Part shown: one piece after another, positions 16,476 through 25,350 of the stretch
Position numbering within the stretch: position 1 is the first letter of the stretch
How the letters are laid out: every line of letters starts with the position of its first letter
NCBI RefSeq assembly: GCF_001514235.1
Contig: NZ_KQ948943.1
Span: 62,001-126,000 of the forward strand
DNA length: 64,000 nucleotides
Direction: 5' to 3'
Source of the DNA: Streptomyces caeruleatus
GTDB lineage: Bacteria > Actinomycetota > Actinomycetes > Streptomycetales > Streptomycetaceae
Made by a program: the position numbers and the translations under genes
The notes under the pieces: generated by a model
Seen by the model: the letters and a program-made list of their open reading frames with translations, nothing else
The model's database searches: none
Told to the model about the DNA's origin: nothing

Positions 16476-17558
16476 TCAGCCGATCTCAGTACCCGTGGCG
16501 GACAACGCCTCGGTCACCGGCTGGAAGAACGTCTCCCCACCGGAGGTGCAGTCACCACTGCCACCGGACGTGAGCCCGATCGCCTTGTCACCGGAGAACA
16601 GCGACCCACCACTGTCACCCGGCTCGGCGCAGACGTCCGTCTGGATCAGCCCGTTGACGATGTCACCGTTGCCGTAGTTCACGGTGGCGTCCAGCCCGGT
16701 GACCTTGCCGTCGTGCACCTGGGTGGTCGACCCGCTCCGGGTGACCTCCATGCCGACGGTGGCCTCGGCGGCCCCGCTGATGGCCTGCGAGGACCCGTTG
16801 TAGAGGTTGACCTCACTCGGGTGGTCGACCTCGGCGGTGTACTTGACCAGCCCGTAGTCGTTGTCCGGGAAGCTGGAGACCTCGTTGGTGCCGATCTGGT
16901 TGCCGCTGGAGTCCGACCAGTCCGTGATGCCCTCGGTGCAGTGCCCGGCGGTCAGGAAGAACGGCTCGCCGCCCTTGACGACGTTGAAGCCGAGCGAGCA
17001 ACGCCCACTGCCACCGGTGATCGCGTCACCACCCGCGACGAAGGGCTTGAACTCCCCCTTCGACCGCTTGAGTTCCGCAGTGGCGCCCAGCCCGTCGACG
17101 ACCTTGCCGAGCTTGGCCCACTCGGCGTCGGACACCGTACGGTCGGCGGTGACGACCACCTTGTTGGTCGCCGGGTCCGTCACCCACGCGGTGCCGGGAA
17201 TGGTCGCGTCCTGCTTGAGCGTCGTACGCGCGCTCTTCAGCTCGGCGAGCGAGTTCTCCACGACTCTGGCCTTGGCGCCGGCCGCCTCGACGGCGTCGGC
17301 GGCGGCCTCGTCGAGGACGTTCACGACAAGGTTCTTGGTCTGCGCGTCGTAGTAGGTACCCGCGGCGTCCCCGCCGAGGTCCTTCGCGAGCGTCGAGGCG
17401 AGCTTTCCGGCCGCGCCGACCGAAAGGATCTTCGGCGTCGACGCCTCGGGCGTCTCACTCGCGTTCGCAGTCTGCAAGGTCACACCCGCGGCGACCAGTG
17501 CGGCGATACCCGCACCTGCCACGGCTGCACGCCGCTTGGGTATGCGTCGGTGCTTCAA
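16476..17558 (-). CDS. Secreted S1-family serine protease, streptogrisin type with prodomain
   Basis: The preproprotein is 360 aa: signal peptide (residues 1-35), alpha-lytic-protease-type prodomain of about 130 residues, then the chymotrypsin fold starting around GGDAITGGSGRCSLGFN. The triad is visible as TAGHC (about residue 203), NDYGLV (about 233) and GDSGGS (about 315). I start at a TTG (17558) because it has AGGAGG seven bases upstream and is followed by the basic signal sequence KHRRIPKRR; the longer frame has no SD. Secreted and self-processing by family analogy. Confidence 0.9.
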   Translation of the reverse strand: MKHRRIPKRRAAVAGAGIAALVAAGVTLQTANASETPEASTPKILSVGAAGKLASTLAKDLGGDAAGTYYDAQTKNLVVNVLDEAAADAVEAAGAKARVVENSLAELKSARTTLKQDATIPGTAWVTDPATNKVVVTADRTVSDAEWAKLGKVVDGLGATAELKRSKGEFKPFVAGGDAITGGSGRCSLGFNVVKGGEPFFLTAGHCTEGITDWSDSSGNQIGTNEVSSFPDNDYGLVKYTAEVDHPSEVNLYNGSSQAISGAAEATVGMEVTRSGSTTQVHDGKVTGLDATVNYGNGDIVNGLIQTDVCAEPGDSGGSLFSGDKAIGLTSGGSGDCTSGGETFFQPVTEALSATGTEIG

Positions 17559-17835
17559 CTCACGTCCTCCTGTGGGGGGTCGGCCCGAAAGGTTGTGGGG
17601 ACCTCGTCGGACCGGAAGGCGTACGGTCACGGGGGCGACACACAACAAAAGCTGCACCCGCACCGGTTGAACAACGCTCACTATTCCGAGACCCCGGGGG
17701 AGCGCACAAGGTCGACTTCCGGACGCGCGTAGAACACGGTTGCACGCCCCCGCCATCTTGACCGTGCACAGTCATACGGGGCCTCTTCGCACAGCAAACA
17801 CCGCAAGCGAGCGAACCATACGCAACGCGTGAGGT
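17559..17835. promoter_or_regulatory. Protease promoter region
   Basis: This 277-bp gap has lower GC content than the neighbouring coding sequence and no credible ORF. It should hold the promoter of the minus-strand protease; I could not pick a convincing -10/-35 pair. Confidence 0.4.
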
Positions 17836-18714
17836 CTACTCCTGTCTCAAAATCGACCCATCAGGATCCGATTCCAAGCGCGCCCCAGGAGACGGAACTT
17901 CACTCTCCCCGGCCGGCGGCGCCACGGACGACCGCTCCCCGGAGCCCGCCCCCTGCTGCGCTCCTTTCTCCAGAAAACGCAACAACTCCACCGGAATCGG
18001 AAGCACCAACGTGGAGTTCTTCTCGGCCGCCACCGCCATCACCGTCTGCAGCAGCCGAAGCTGAAGAGCCGCAGGCGCATCGGCCATCTGATGCGCCGCC
18101 TCCGCCAGCTTCTTGGAGGCCTGGAGCTCCGCGTCGGCGTTGATCACCCGCGCCCGCCGCTCCCGGTCGGCCTCCGCCTGCCGCGCCATCGACCGCTTCA
18201 TGGTCTCGGGCAGCGAAACGTCCTTGATGTCCACCCGGTCGATCGTCACGCCCCACTCCACCGCCGGGCTGTCGATCATCAACTCCAGCCCCTGGTTGAG
18301 CTGTTCGCGGTTGGACAGCAGATCGTCCAGCTCGCTCTTGCCGATGATGGACCGCAGCGACGTCTGCGCCATCTGCGAGACCGCGAACCGGTAGTCCTCC
18401 ACCCGGACAACGGCCTCGGCCGGCGAGGACACCTTGAAGTACACGACGGCGTCGACCCGTACCGTGACGTTGTCCCGGGTGATGCCCTCCTGCGCCGGCA
18501 CCGGCATCGTCACGATCTGCATGTTCACTTTGCGCAGCTTGTCCACGCCCGGCACGATCATCGTGAACCCGGGCCCGCGCACCTGGGGCCGGAGCCTGCC
18601 GAGGCGGAAGACCACGCCTCGTTCGTACTGCTTGACGACCCGCGCCCCGGCCATGACGTACACCGCACCGGCGGACGCGAGCGCCACCCCCGCCGCCACC
18701 AGCTCCTCGATCAT
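17836..18714 (-). CDS. SPFH/stomatin-like (slipin) membrane protein
   Basis: The protein has 292 residues. One N-terminal membrane helix (residues 4-22) is followed by a stomatin/prohibitin domain: YERGVVFRLGRLRP, GITRDNVTVRVDAVVYFKV and WGVTIDRVDIKDVSLP are typical slipin signatures. A helical stretch rich in Ala/Glu (residues 195-245) would oligomerise. The start MIEELVAAG at 18714 is preferred over an upstream GTG/ATG run lacking SD. No NfeD partner gene is adjacent, although slipins are often paired with one. Confidence 0.9.
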   Translation of the reverse strand: MIEELVAAGVALASAGAVYVMAGARVVKQYERGVVFRLGRLRPQVRGPGFTMIVPGVDKLRKVNMQIVTMPVPAQEGITRDNVTVRVDAVVYFKVSSPAEAVVRVEDYRFAVSQMAQTSLRSIIGKSELDDLLSNREQLNQGLELMIDSPAVEWGVTIDRVDIKDVSLPETMKRSMARQAEADRERRARVINADAELQASKKLAEAAHQMADAPAALQLRLLQTVMAVAAEKNSTLVLPIPVELLRFLEKGAQQGAGSGERSSVAPPAGESEVPSPGARLESDPDGSILRQE

Positions 18715-18898
18715 CAGCGACCCCCAGGAGTACGGCCCGTACTCCCGAAGGTAACCCCGCGCCACGACAAGGACGAGCCCCCGCACGACAGTTGCGTACG
18801 GGGGCTCACATGCTGCTGGCCGCGCTTCGATCCGCCCGGATCAGACCGTAGAGATCAAGCCATCGGGATCAGGGCGCCGACCGGACGTCAGTGGACCG

Positions 18899-19804
18899 TC
18901 AGTAGACGCTGACGCCATACGCGCTGAGGGCCTCGGTGACCGGCTGGAAGAAGGTCGTGCCACCGGAGGTGCAGTCGCCGCTGCCGCCGGAGGTCAGACC
19001 GTACGCGGTCCCGTTGCTGCCGTAGAGCGAACCGCCGGAGTCGCCGGGCTCGGCGCAGACGGTGGTCTGGATCAGACCGGAGACGACGTCGCCGCCGCCG
19101 TAGTTGACGGTCGCGTTCAGGGCGGTGACCCGGCCGCTGTGCGTGCCGGTGGTGGAGCCGTCACGGATGACGGTGGTGCCCACGCTGGGCGTGGCCGCGC
19201 GGGTGATGTCCACGCCGTTCGCGGTGCCGGGCCGGCTGACGGAACCGGAGTAGCGCACGATGCCGTAGTCGTTGCCCGGGAAGCTGGAGCCGGCGGTCGA
19301 GCCGATGACCGTGGTGCGGCCGGAGTTGGAGTACCAGGTGCCCGCGCCGTCGGTGCAGTGGCCGGCGGTCAGGAAGTACTGGTTGCCACTGCTGTCCTGG
19401 ACGTTGAAGCCGAGCGAGCAGCGCCAGCTACTCGCATAGATGGCGTCGCCACCCTGGATGAACTTGCTGAACTTGCCGGGGACGCTCTTGATGGTGAGCG
19501 CGTCGGCGTCCGCCCCGGCCTGCTGCTTGATCTTCGCTATCTCCGCCTGGGAGACCGTGGAGTCGACGGTCACCGTGACGCGGTTGGTCTTGCTGTCGAC
19601 GGCCCAGGCGGTGCCGGGGACGTCGGCCTTCAGCACGGAGCCGCTGACGCTCTTGAGCTCGGCGGCGCTGAAGGTGGCGGGAGTCTCCGCGGCGGTCGCG
19701 TTGGGGATCGCGATCGCGGCTGCGGCGACGAGGCCGGAGGAAACGGCGATCAGCCGGGTCCGTCTCGTGATGCCACTGCGGGGGGTGGTGCGCTTGATCC
19801 TCAC
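18899..19804 (-). CDS. Streptogrisin B-like secreted serine protease
   Basis: The precursor is 301 aa: signal peptide ending TAA/ATA near residue 38, a short prodomain of about 75 residues, and a mature protease starting near FIQGGDAIYASSWRCSLGFN. The triad is TAGHC (about residue 147), NDYGIV (about 176) and GDSGGS (about 255). The C-terminus EALSAYGVSVY is identical to what I recall for Streptomyces griseus protease B. The prodomain is shorter than that of the paralogue at 16476, so the two differ in maturation. Transcribed in the same direction as its paralogue with the SPFH gene between them. Confidence 0.93.
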   Translation of the reverse strand: MRIKRTTPRSGITRRTRLIAVSSGLVAAAAIAIPNATAAETPATFSAAELKSVSGSVLKADVPGTAWAVDSKTNRVTVTVDSTVSQAEIAKIKQQAGADADALTIKSVPGKFSKFIQGGDAIYASSWRCSLGFNVQDSSGNQYFLTAGHCTDGAGTWYSNSGRTTVIGSTAGSSFPGNDYGIVRYSGSVSRPGTANGVDITRAATPSVGTTVIRDGSTTGTHSGRVTALNATVNYGGGDVVSGLIQTTVCAEPGDSGGSLYGSNGTAYGLTSGGSGDCTSGGTTFFQPVTEALSAYGVSVY

Positions 19805-20055
19805 TTTTCGTTCCCTCCAAGGGAAGTCGGGGGCCCGCGTGGGGGTCGGGGCCCGTGAGGCGCAGTCAGTCGGCCGGTCGTCTCCGGATCCCGAACACGT
19901 CGTGCCCCTGACAAGCGCTGAGGGGGAGTATTCGGCCGAACGGCCGGTTGGCGCAAGAGCGCCTTTCGGCCGTCAACTTTTGAACCACCTTTACGTTTTG
20001 GCCATCAGCCGCGGTCAGCGGCGTTCTGGGCCCGTCCCCGCCCCGAGCGGAGCAC

Positions 20056-21291
20056 CTAACAACCGTCGCAAGGGCAACAGCAATCGCACCCGTCGCAGTC
20101 ACAGTCACGACAGCAGCCCTCACGCTTCTTACGCGACCACGGCCCCTCGTACTCCTTCGCACAGCACAGCTTGCAGGTGCAGCACAGCAGCCAGAACATC
20201 CCGCAGCCGGCCCAGAACCCACGCCGCTTCGGCGGCTGGGGCGCCGGCACCCCGCCGAACCCCCCGAAGTCACCCCCGCCCCCGCCACCTCCGCCGGGCA
20301 CGCCCCCGCCCCCCGCGTACGGGTTCCCGCCGGCGTACGGATTCCCGCCACCGGCGTACGGATTCTGCGGCGCCCCGTACGGCCCCTGCTGGGGCGGCTG
20401 CCCATAGGGACCGGGCTGATGCGACGCGCAAGCGGGCACCGTGCCGAACGCGCGGTCCACCGAGCGCCGCAGCTCGTGCACCAGCAGCAGGTGGGCGAGC
20501 CCCGGATCCGTGAACTCCACCTCGCGCAGCGCCAGCCGCACCCCCTGCACGGCGTCGTCCGCGAGCCGTCGCGCCTCGGCGAGGGAGGTGCCGGTCGCGG
20601 TGAGCGGGTTCCACGCGCCCGCCTCGGCGTCGGCCGCCCGGTCCTCCACGGCGTCCAGGAGGTGGGCCAGCCGGCCGAAGAGGCGCCCGGCCTCGGCGAG
20701 CGGCTCGGCGTTCCGCGGCCGTCCGGCCAGGATCGCGGTGTGCGCGAAGGCGGCGGCGGTCGCCGTCTCGGTCGGTTCGGTCACGGTGAGGATCGACGTC
20801 CCGATCCCGGCGAGCGTCTCGATGCCGATCTGCCGGTCCACGGCGTCGACGAGTACGGCGGTGTCGAACCCGACGGCCGAGCCGCTCCGCGCGCCCGCCG
20901 CACCCCAGCCGGTGGCGACCCGGCGCGCGGCGAGCGCCACCGGCTTACGGGCCAGCAGTCCGTCGCCGTCGGCCACATGGTCACGCACCTTGGCCGAGGC
21001 CAGCACCAGGGAGACGGCGGCGGCCAGCCGGGCGCCCTCGCCTTGCGCGACGGACGCGGTGCGCATACCGCGCAGCGGACACGGTCCGGCCGTGCGCCGC
21101 AGTCCGCTGTCCTGGTCCGCCTGAGCCTCTGTCAGAACGGAGATGAGGAGGCCGCCGTAGTTCGTCACGATCCGCGCGAACTGGCCGTGGTCGCCGCGCA
21201 GCGCGAGGCACAGCCCGCACAAATGCGCCATCCACTGGCCGGTGAGCTTCTCTCCGAGTCGATGACGGCAGGGCCTGACCATTCCGAACAT
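20056..21291 (-). CDS. DUF5685 family protein with a Cys-rich tail
   Basis: The protein has 411 residues. The first 285 are mostly helical (starts MFGMVRPCRHRLGEKLTGQW, with CGLCLALRGDHG), matching DUF5685. A low-complexity Gly/Pro/Tyr linker with repeated NPYAGGG units follows. The last 60 residues hold about 17 cysteines in clusters such as GCCRDCDCDGCDCCCPCDGC, next to a short aromatic segment GCGMFWLLCC. The tail could bind metal or be lipidated; neither is shown. It is divergent from sflA across a 322-bp promoter region. Confidence 0.75.
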   Translation of the reverse strand: MFGMVRPCRHRLGEKLTGQWMAHLCGLCLALRGDHGQFARIVTNYGGLLISVLTEAQADQDSGLRRTAGPCPLRGMRTASVAQGEGARLAAAVSLVLASAKVRDHVADGDGLLARKPVALAARRVATGWGAAGARSGSAVGFDTAVLVDAVDRQIGIETLAGIGTSILTVTEPTETATAAAFAHTAILAGRPRNAEPLAEAGRLFGRLAHLLDAVEDRAADAEAGAWNPLTATGTSLAEARRLADDAVQGVRLALREVEFTDPGLAHLLLVHELRRSVDRAFGTVPACASHQPGPYGQPPQQGPYGAPQNPYAGGGNPYAGGNPYAGGGGVPGGGGGGGGDFGGFGGVPAPQPPKRRGFWAGCGMFWLLCCTCKLCCAKEYEGPWSRKKREGCCRDCDCDGCDCCCPCDGC

Positions 21292-21613
21292 GACGCTCCC
21301 CCGAGGTTCTTACGGTGTACTCACGACGCTGAGCTGCCGCATCGTACCGAGCGGAGTAGTGAACGCCGTGACGGGCTCGTTCACCCGTACGCACCTCACA
21401 TCACCCAAACGCCGTGAAGAATCATATTTCACTCACAGTCAGCAGCCGTACGTGGCATGCCCCTTGGGGTACACGGGCTCTCGACGTATTCGCTGTGCAC
21501 CAGTACCGTCACAAACCCCCCGCGCGGCGTCTATCCACTTGGCGCGACGTCCGCATCATGGATGACCATAGGGATACGGAATGTAAGAGAGACCGCTGTG
21601 AGAGGAGGCGTCC
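21292..21613. promoter_or_regulatory. Divergent promoter region between DUF5685 gene and sflA
   Basis: This is among the more AT-rich intervals in the window. It contains an inverted repeat GTGAA-N9-TTCAC (21414-21432) in an AT-rich context (GAATCATAT). The sflA SD (GAGAGGAGG) lies at its right end. No ORF is credible. Confidence 0.5.
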
Positions 21614-22051
21614 ATGGGATCGGTGCGCAAGGCGAGTGCCTGGCTGGGCCTCGTTGACGACAACGATGACGAGCGTTACTACGACGACGACTACTCGGAA
21701 GGGACCGAGCCCGGCGAGGCCTGGGTCACCGACCCGCGGGTCAAGGTGGCCACGGACGTCGCCGAGGAGAAGGGCCGCCGCATCGGCACGGTCACTCCGG
21801 ACAGCTTCCGGGACGCCCGCGCCATCGGCGAGCTGTTCCGGGACGGGGTCCCGGTCATCATGAACCTCACGGCCATGGAGCCCGCGGACGCCAAGCGGGT
21901 CGTCGACTTCGCGGCGGGCCTCATCTTCGGTCTGCGCGGCTCGATCGACCGGGTGTCCAACCGCGTGTTCCTGCTGACCCCGGCCGACACGGAGATCATC
22001 AGCGGTGAGCGTGCGACGCACCGCGAGGACGGCTTCTACAACCAGAGCTGA
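21614..22051 (+). CDS. sflA: SepF-like cell-division protein SflA
   Basis: The 145-aa protein has an acidic N-terminal linker (DDNDDERYYDDDYSEG), a conserved tail VFLLTPADTEI and the SepF core VPVIMNLTAMEPADAKRVVDF followed by AAGLIFGLRGSIDRVSNR. SepF proteins polymerise and attach FtsZ to membrane. Streptomyces has SepF in the ftsZ cluster plus two extra homologues, SflA and SflB, which influence FtsZ during aerial growth. This copy is far from ftsZ and the context matches the sflA locus as I recall it. Excellent SD (GGAGG) six bases from the ATG. Confidence 0.85.
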   Translation: MGSVRKASAWLGLVDDNDDERYYDDDYSEGTEPGEAWVTDPRVKVATDVAEEKGRRIGTVTPDSFRDARAIGELFRDGVPVIMNLTAMEPADAKRVVDFAAGLIFGLRGSIDRVSNRVFLLTPADTEIISGERATHREDGFYNQS

Positions 22052-22090
22052 GGCAGGGCCGTCCACCGGCCCTGCCCCCTCCTGGTGGGC

Positions 22091-23281
22091 TCACCGGAAG
22101 GCGTCGAGTCCGGTGAGCGCCTTGCCCAGCACGAGCTGGTGCATCTCGACGGTGCCCTCGTAGGTGAGCACCGACTCAAGGTTGGTCGCGTGCCGCATCA
22201 CGGGGTATTCGAGCGAGATCCCGTTGGCGCCGAGGATCGTCCGGGACATACGGCAGATGTCGATGGCCTCACGGACGTTGTTGAGCTTGCCGAAGCTGAC
22301 CTGCTCGGGACGCAGGCGGCCGGCGTCCATGCGCCGCCCCAGATGATGGGCGAGCAGAATCCCCTTGTGCAGTTCGAGCGCCATGTCGGCGAGCTTGGCC
22401 TGGGTGAGCTGGAAGCCCCCGATCGGCCGGCCGAACTGCTCCCGCGTCTTCGCGTAGTCGACAGCGGCCTCGAAACAGGACCGCGCAGCCCCCATGGCGC
22501 CCCACACGATCCCGTACCGCGCGTGCGAGAGACAGCTGAGCGGCCCCTTGAGCCCCACGACCTCCGGCAGCACGGCGTCGGCCGGCAGTCGTACGTCGTC
22601 CAGCACGAGCTCACTGGTGACGGAGGCGCGCAGCGACAGCTTGTGCTTGATCTCAGGAGCGGAGAACCCGGCACTGTCGGCCGGCACGACGAACCCGCGG
22701 ATCCCCTCCTCCGTCTGCGCCCACACCACTGCGACCCCGGCGACGGACCCGTTGGTGATCCACATCTTCCGCCCGCTGAGCACCCAGTCGGCGCCGTCGC
22801 GCTTGGCGTAGGTCCGCATGGACGCCGGGTCGGACCCGTGGTCGGGCTCGGTCAGCCCGAAGCACCCGATGACCTCACCGGAGGCCATCCGGGGCAGCCA
22901 CTCCTGCTTCTGCTCCTCGCTCCCGAACCGGTGGATGGCGTACATGGCGAGGGAGCCCTGCACGGAGACGAGGGACCGGATCCCGGAGTCGGCGGCCTCC
23001 AGCTCCAGACAGGCGAGCCCGTACTGCACGGCGGAGGCCCCGGTACAGCCGTACCCCTCCAGCGACATCCCGAGGGCACCGATCTCCCCGAGCTCCCGCG
23101 CGAGTTCCCGGATCTCCGGCAGCTCCCCCTTCTCGTACCACTCGGCGACATACGGCACGACCCGATCCGCCGCCCAAGCCCGCACGGTGCTCCGGATCGC
23201 CAGGTCCTCGGGCTCCAGGAGGTCGTCGATACCGAGGGGATCGGCGGGGTCGAACGGGGGCAACTTCGAGGACGCTGACAT
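22091..23281 (-). CDS. gcdH: Glutaryl-CoA dehydrogenase-type acyl-CoA dehydrogenase
   Basis: The product is 396 aa with the three-part acyl-CoA dehydrogenase fold. Visible motifs are GCFGLTEPDHGSDPASM (FAD/substrate loop near residue 140), WITNG, and the catalytic base in LTYEGTVEMHQL near residue 373. The Y-E-G-T catalytic loop and overall sequence fit the GCDH branch (glutaryl-CoA oxidation and decarboxylation in lysine/tryptophan catabolism), though related short-chain enzymes cannot be excluded. SD GGAGGG precedes the ATG, and a perfect 17-bp palindrome lies just upstream. Confidence 0.85.
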   Translation of the reverse strand: MSASSKLPPFDPADPLGIDDLLEPEDLAIRSTVRAWAADRVVPYVAEWYEKGELPEIRELARELGEIGALGMSLEGYGCTGASAVQYGLACLELEAADSGIRSLVSVQGSLAMYAIHRFGSEEQKQEWLPRMASGEVIGCFGLTEPDHGSDPASMRTYAKRDGADWVLSGRKMWITNGSVAGVAVVWAQTEEGIRGFVVPADSAGFSAPEIKHKLSLRASVTSELVLDDVRLPADAVLPEVVGLKGPLSCLSHARYGIVWGAMGAARSCFEAAVDYAKTREQFGRPIGGFQLTQAKLADMALELHKGILLAHHLGRRMDAGRLRPEQVSFGKLNNVREAIDICRMSRTILGANGISLEYPVMRHATNLESVLTYEGTVEMHQLVLGKALTGLDAFR

Positions 23282-23304
23282 GGGACACCCTCCGGGAGGA
23301 TTAA

Positions 23305-23321
23305 AACTAGCGCCGCTAGTT
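23305..23321. promoter_or_regulatory. Perfect operator-like palindrome upstream of gcdH
   Basis: AACTAGCGCCGCTAGTT is a perfect 17-bp palindrome 24 bp upstream of the gcdH ATG, next to the SD, in a position where a bound TetR-type repressor would block transcription. No TetR gene is adjacent. Confidence 0.65.
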
Positions 23322-23489
23322 ACGACTCTGGGCAGACGCTACGACGCGGTGTCCCGCACGTCCAGTACGACCCCCACGGGACTCGTTCGCCACGTAGGGG
23401 CGGCCGCCGGCGGCGATCGGCCCCCACGGGAGACGTCCACCTGTCAACGAACCGTAAACGGGTGGTGCGTGGGTGGGAGAAGGCTTTGG

Positions 23490-25091
23490 TCAAGCGGAGA
23501 CGCGGGACTCCACGACTTCCCTCGGCTTGGGCAACTCCACCGCGGGCGCCTCACACTGCATGACCCGCGGCAACCGCAACGCCATCACGGCCCCCAGCAG
23601 CAACAACCCCGCACTCACCAGCAACGTCACATGCAGCCCGTGCACAAAACAGTCCCGAGCCGCCCGCTGCAGAGCCACCCCCGCAGACCCGCCCAGCCGC
23701 GCAGCGACCTCGTACGCCTCACCCAGCGAATGCGAAGCCGCCGCGGAGGCCGACGCCGGAACACCCGACACGTTCGCCAGCCCGGGGGCATACGCCGCGT
23801 TCATCACGCTGCCCAGCAGCGCGATGCCGATCCCCGCGCCCAGCTGGTACGAGGTCTCGCCGATCGCCGCAGCCCCACCCGCCTGCTCGGGCGGAGCCTC
23901 GCTCAGCATCGATTCGTACGCCCCGAAGAGCGTCGTCTCCAGCCCGAAGCCCAGCAGCACGAACCCGAACAACAGCAGCCCGGGGTTGTCCTCGCCGCCC
24001 ATCGCCGTCAGCAGCAGCACCGCGACGGCCGTCAGCACGAACCCGGCGCACACCATCCGCCGCGGCCCGAACCGCCGCAGCATCCGCGCGCCCGCGAGCC
24101 CGGCCGCCATCGCCGCGAACGTCAGCGGCAGCAGCCGTAGACCCGTCTCCAGCGGCGAGAGTCCCAGCACCAGCTGCAGATACTGCGCCGCGATCAGTTC
24201 GAGCCCCACGAGCGCGAGCATCGCCAGCACGATGCAGCCGACCGAGGTACTGAACGCCGGCCGCGCGAACATCCGCAGGTCCACCAGCGGAAACTCCCGG
24301 CGCCGCTGCCGCCGTACGAAGAGCACCAGCAGCACCGCGCCTACCACCAGCGGCACCAGGGTGAGCAGGCTGGCCACCTGCTCCCCGCCGCCGAGCCGCT
24401 TGACGCCCAGCACCATGCCGAACAGTCCGGCCGCCGCCATCAGCGCGCCGACGACGTCCCAGGGACCCTTGCCGTCGCCCTTGGACTCGGGCAGCAGCAG
24501 CCGTCCCACCGGGAGGCTGACCAGCATCAGCGGGATGTTGACGAGGAAGACCGAGCCCCACCAGAAGTGTTCGAGGAGGAAGCCGCCGAGCAGCGGTCCG
24601 ACGGCCGCGCCGACCGCGGCGACGGCGCTCCAGATGCCGATGGCGAGGGCCCGCTCGCGCCGGTCGGGGAAGACCTGGCGCAGGATCGACAGGGTCGCGG
24701 GCATGATCATCGCGCCGCCGACACCGAGCAGGGCGCGGGCCACGATCAGCACCTGTGGATCGTGGGCGAGGGCCGCGAGGCCCGAGGCGAGACCGAAGAG
24801 GGCGTAACCGAGGAGCAGGACGCGTCTGCGGCCCACCCGGTCGCCGAGCGTGCCGAAGAGGATCAGCAGCGAGGCGCAGACCAGCGGATAGATGTCGACG
24901 ATCCAGAGCAGCTCTATCGCGCCGGGCCTGAGGTCCTCGGTGACGGCCGGCACAGCCACGTGCAGCACGGTCGCGTCGACCGCGACGAGCAGCAGGCTGG
25001 CACAGAGGACGACGAGGACGACCCAGCGGTTGGCACCGGCCCCGGCCGCCCGACGGCGCAGCCCAGCGGCAGCCGTGGTCGTCCCGGACAT
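23490..25091 (-). CDS. MFS drug:H+ antiporter, DHA2 (EmrB/QacA) family
   Basis: The 533-aa protein has 14 predicted TM helices, typical of DHA2. Motif A is FGTLGDRVGRRRVLLLG (residues ~80-96). Motif D1-like sequence VLHVAVPAVTEDL follows TM1 and motif C-like GPLLGGFLLE ends TM5. Acidic D40 in TM1 is as in multidrug exporters. It is monocistronic, with palindromes in its upstream region. Substrate is unknown. Confidence 0.9.
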   Translation of the reverse strand: MSGTTTAAAGLRRRAAGAGANRWVVLVVLCASLLLVAVDATVLHVAVPAVTEDLRPGAIELLWIVDIYPLVCASLLILFGTLGDRVGRRRVLLLGYALFGLASGLAALAHDPQVLIVARALLGVGGAMIMPATLSILRQVFPDRRERALAIGIWSAVAAVGAAVGPLLGGFLLEHFWWGSVFLVNIPLMLVSLPVGRLLLPESKGDGKGPWDVVGALMAAAGLFGMVLGVKRLGGGEQVASLLTLVPLVVGAVLLVLFVRRQRRREFPLVDLRMFARPAFSTSVGCIVLAMLALVGLELIAAQYLQLVLGLSPLETGLRLLPLTFAAMAAGLAGARMLRRFGPRRMVCAGFVLTAVAVLLLTAMGGEDNPGLLLFGFVLLGFGLETTLFGAYESMLSEAPPEQAGGAAAIGETSYQLGAGIGIALLGSVMNAAYAPGLANVSGVPASASAAASHSLGEAYEVAARLGGSAGVALQRAARDCFVHGLHVTLLVSAGLLLLGAVMALRLPRVMQCEAPAVELPKPREVVESRVSA

Positions 25092-25203
25092 GTACGTACC
25101 TCCCAGATGTTCCCTCGCCCCCGGCGGTCACACGGGGTGGGGACTCCCCGTGGCCCGGCCGGAGAGGAGCGGTGGTCTCCGGCCCACGCGACGAAGGGCG
25201 AGT

Positions 25204-25241
25204 GACTCGTCAGAGTACGCGAGTCCGACTCGGCGCCGAGT
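25204..25241. promoter_or_regulatory. Two operator-like palindromes upstream of the MFS gene
   Basis: GACTCG-N10-CGAGTC (25204-25225) and the perfect ACTCGGCGCCGAGT (25228-25241) lie side by side about 115-150 bp upstream of the exporter start. They share CGAGT half-sites, so one regulator may bind both. Confidence 0.5.
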
Positions 25242-25350
25242 GGCGGACCTCTCACACCTGTGCGGAACCAGTGTGGCGTATGCCACTCCCGCCCCCTTCC
25301 GTCGCACTCCCGCCGACCTCCCCGTTCTGCCCCCGCCGATAATCGGGCCC

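Noticed and set aside
17836..18714. NfeD-SPFH operon
   Set aside because: No NfeD-like gene adjoins the SPFH gene.
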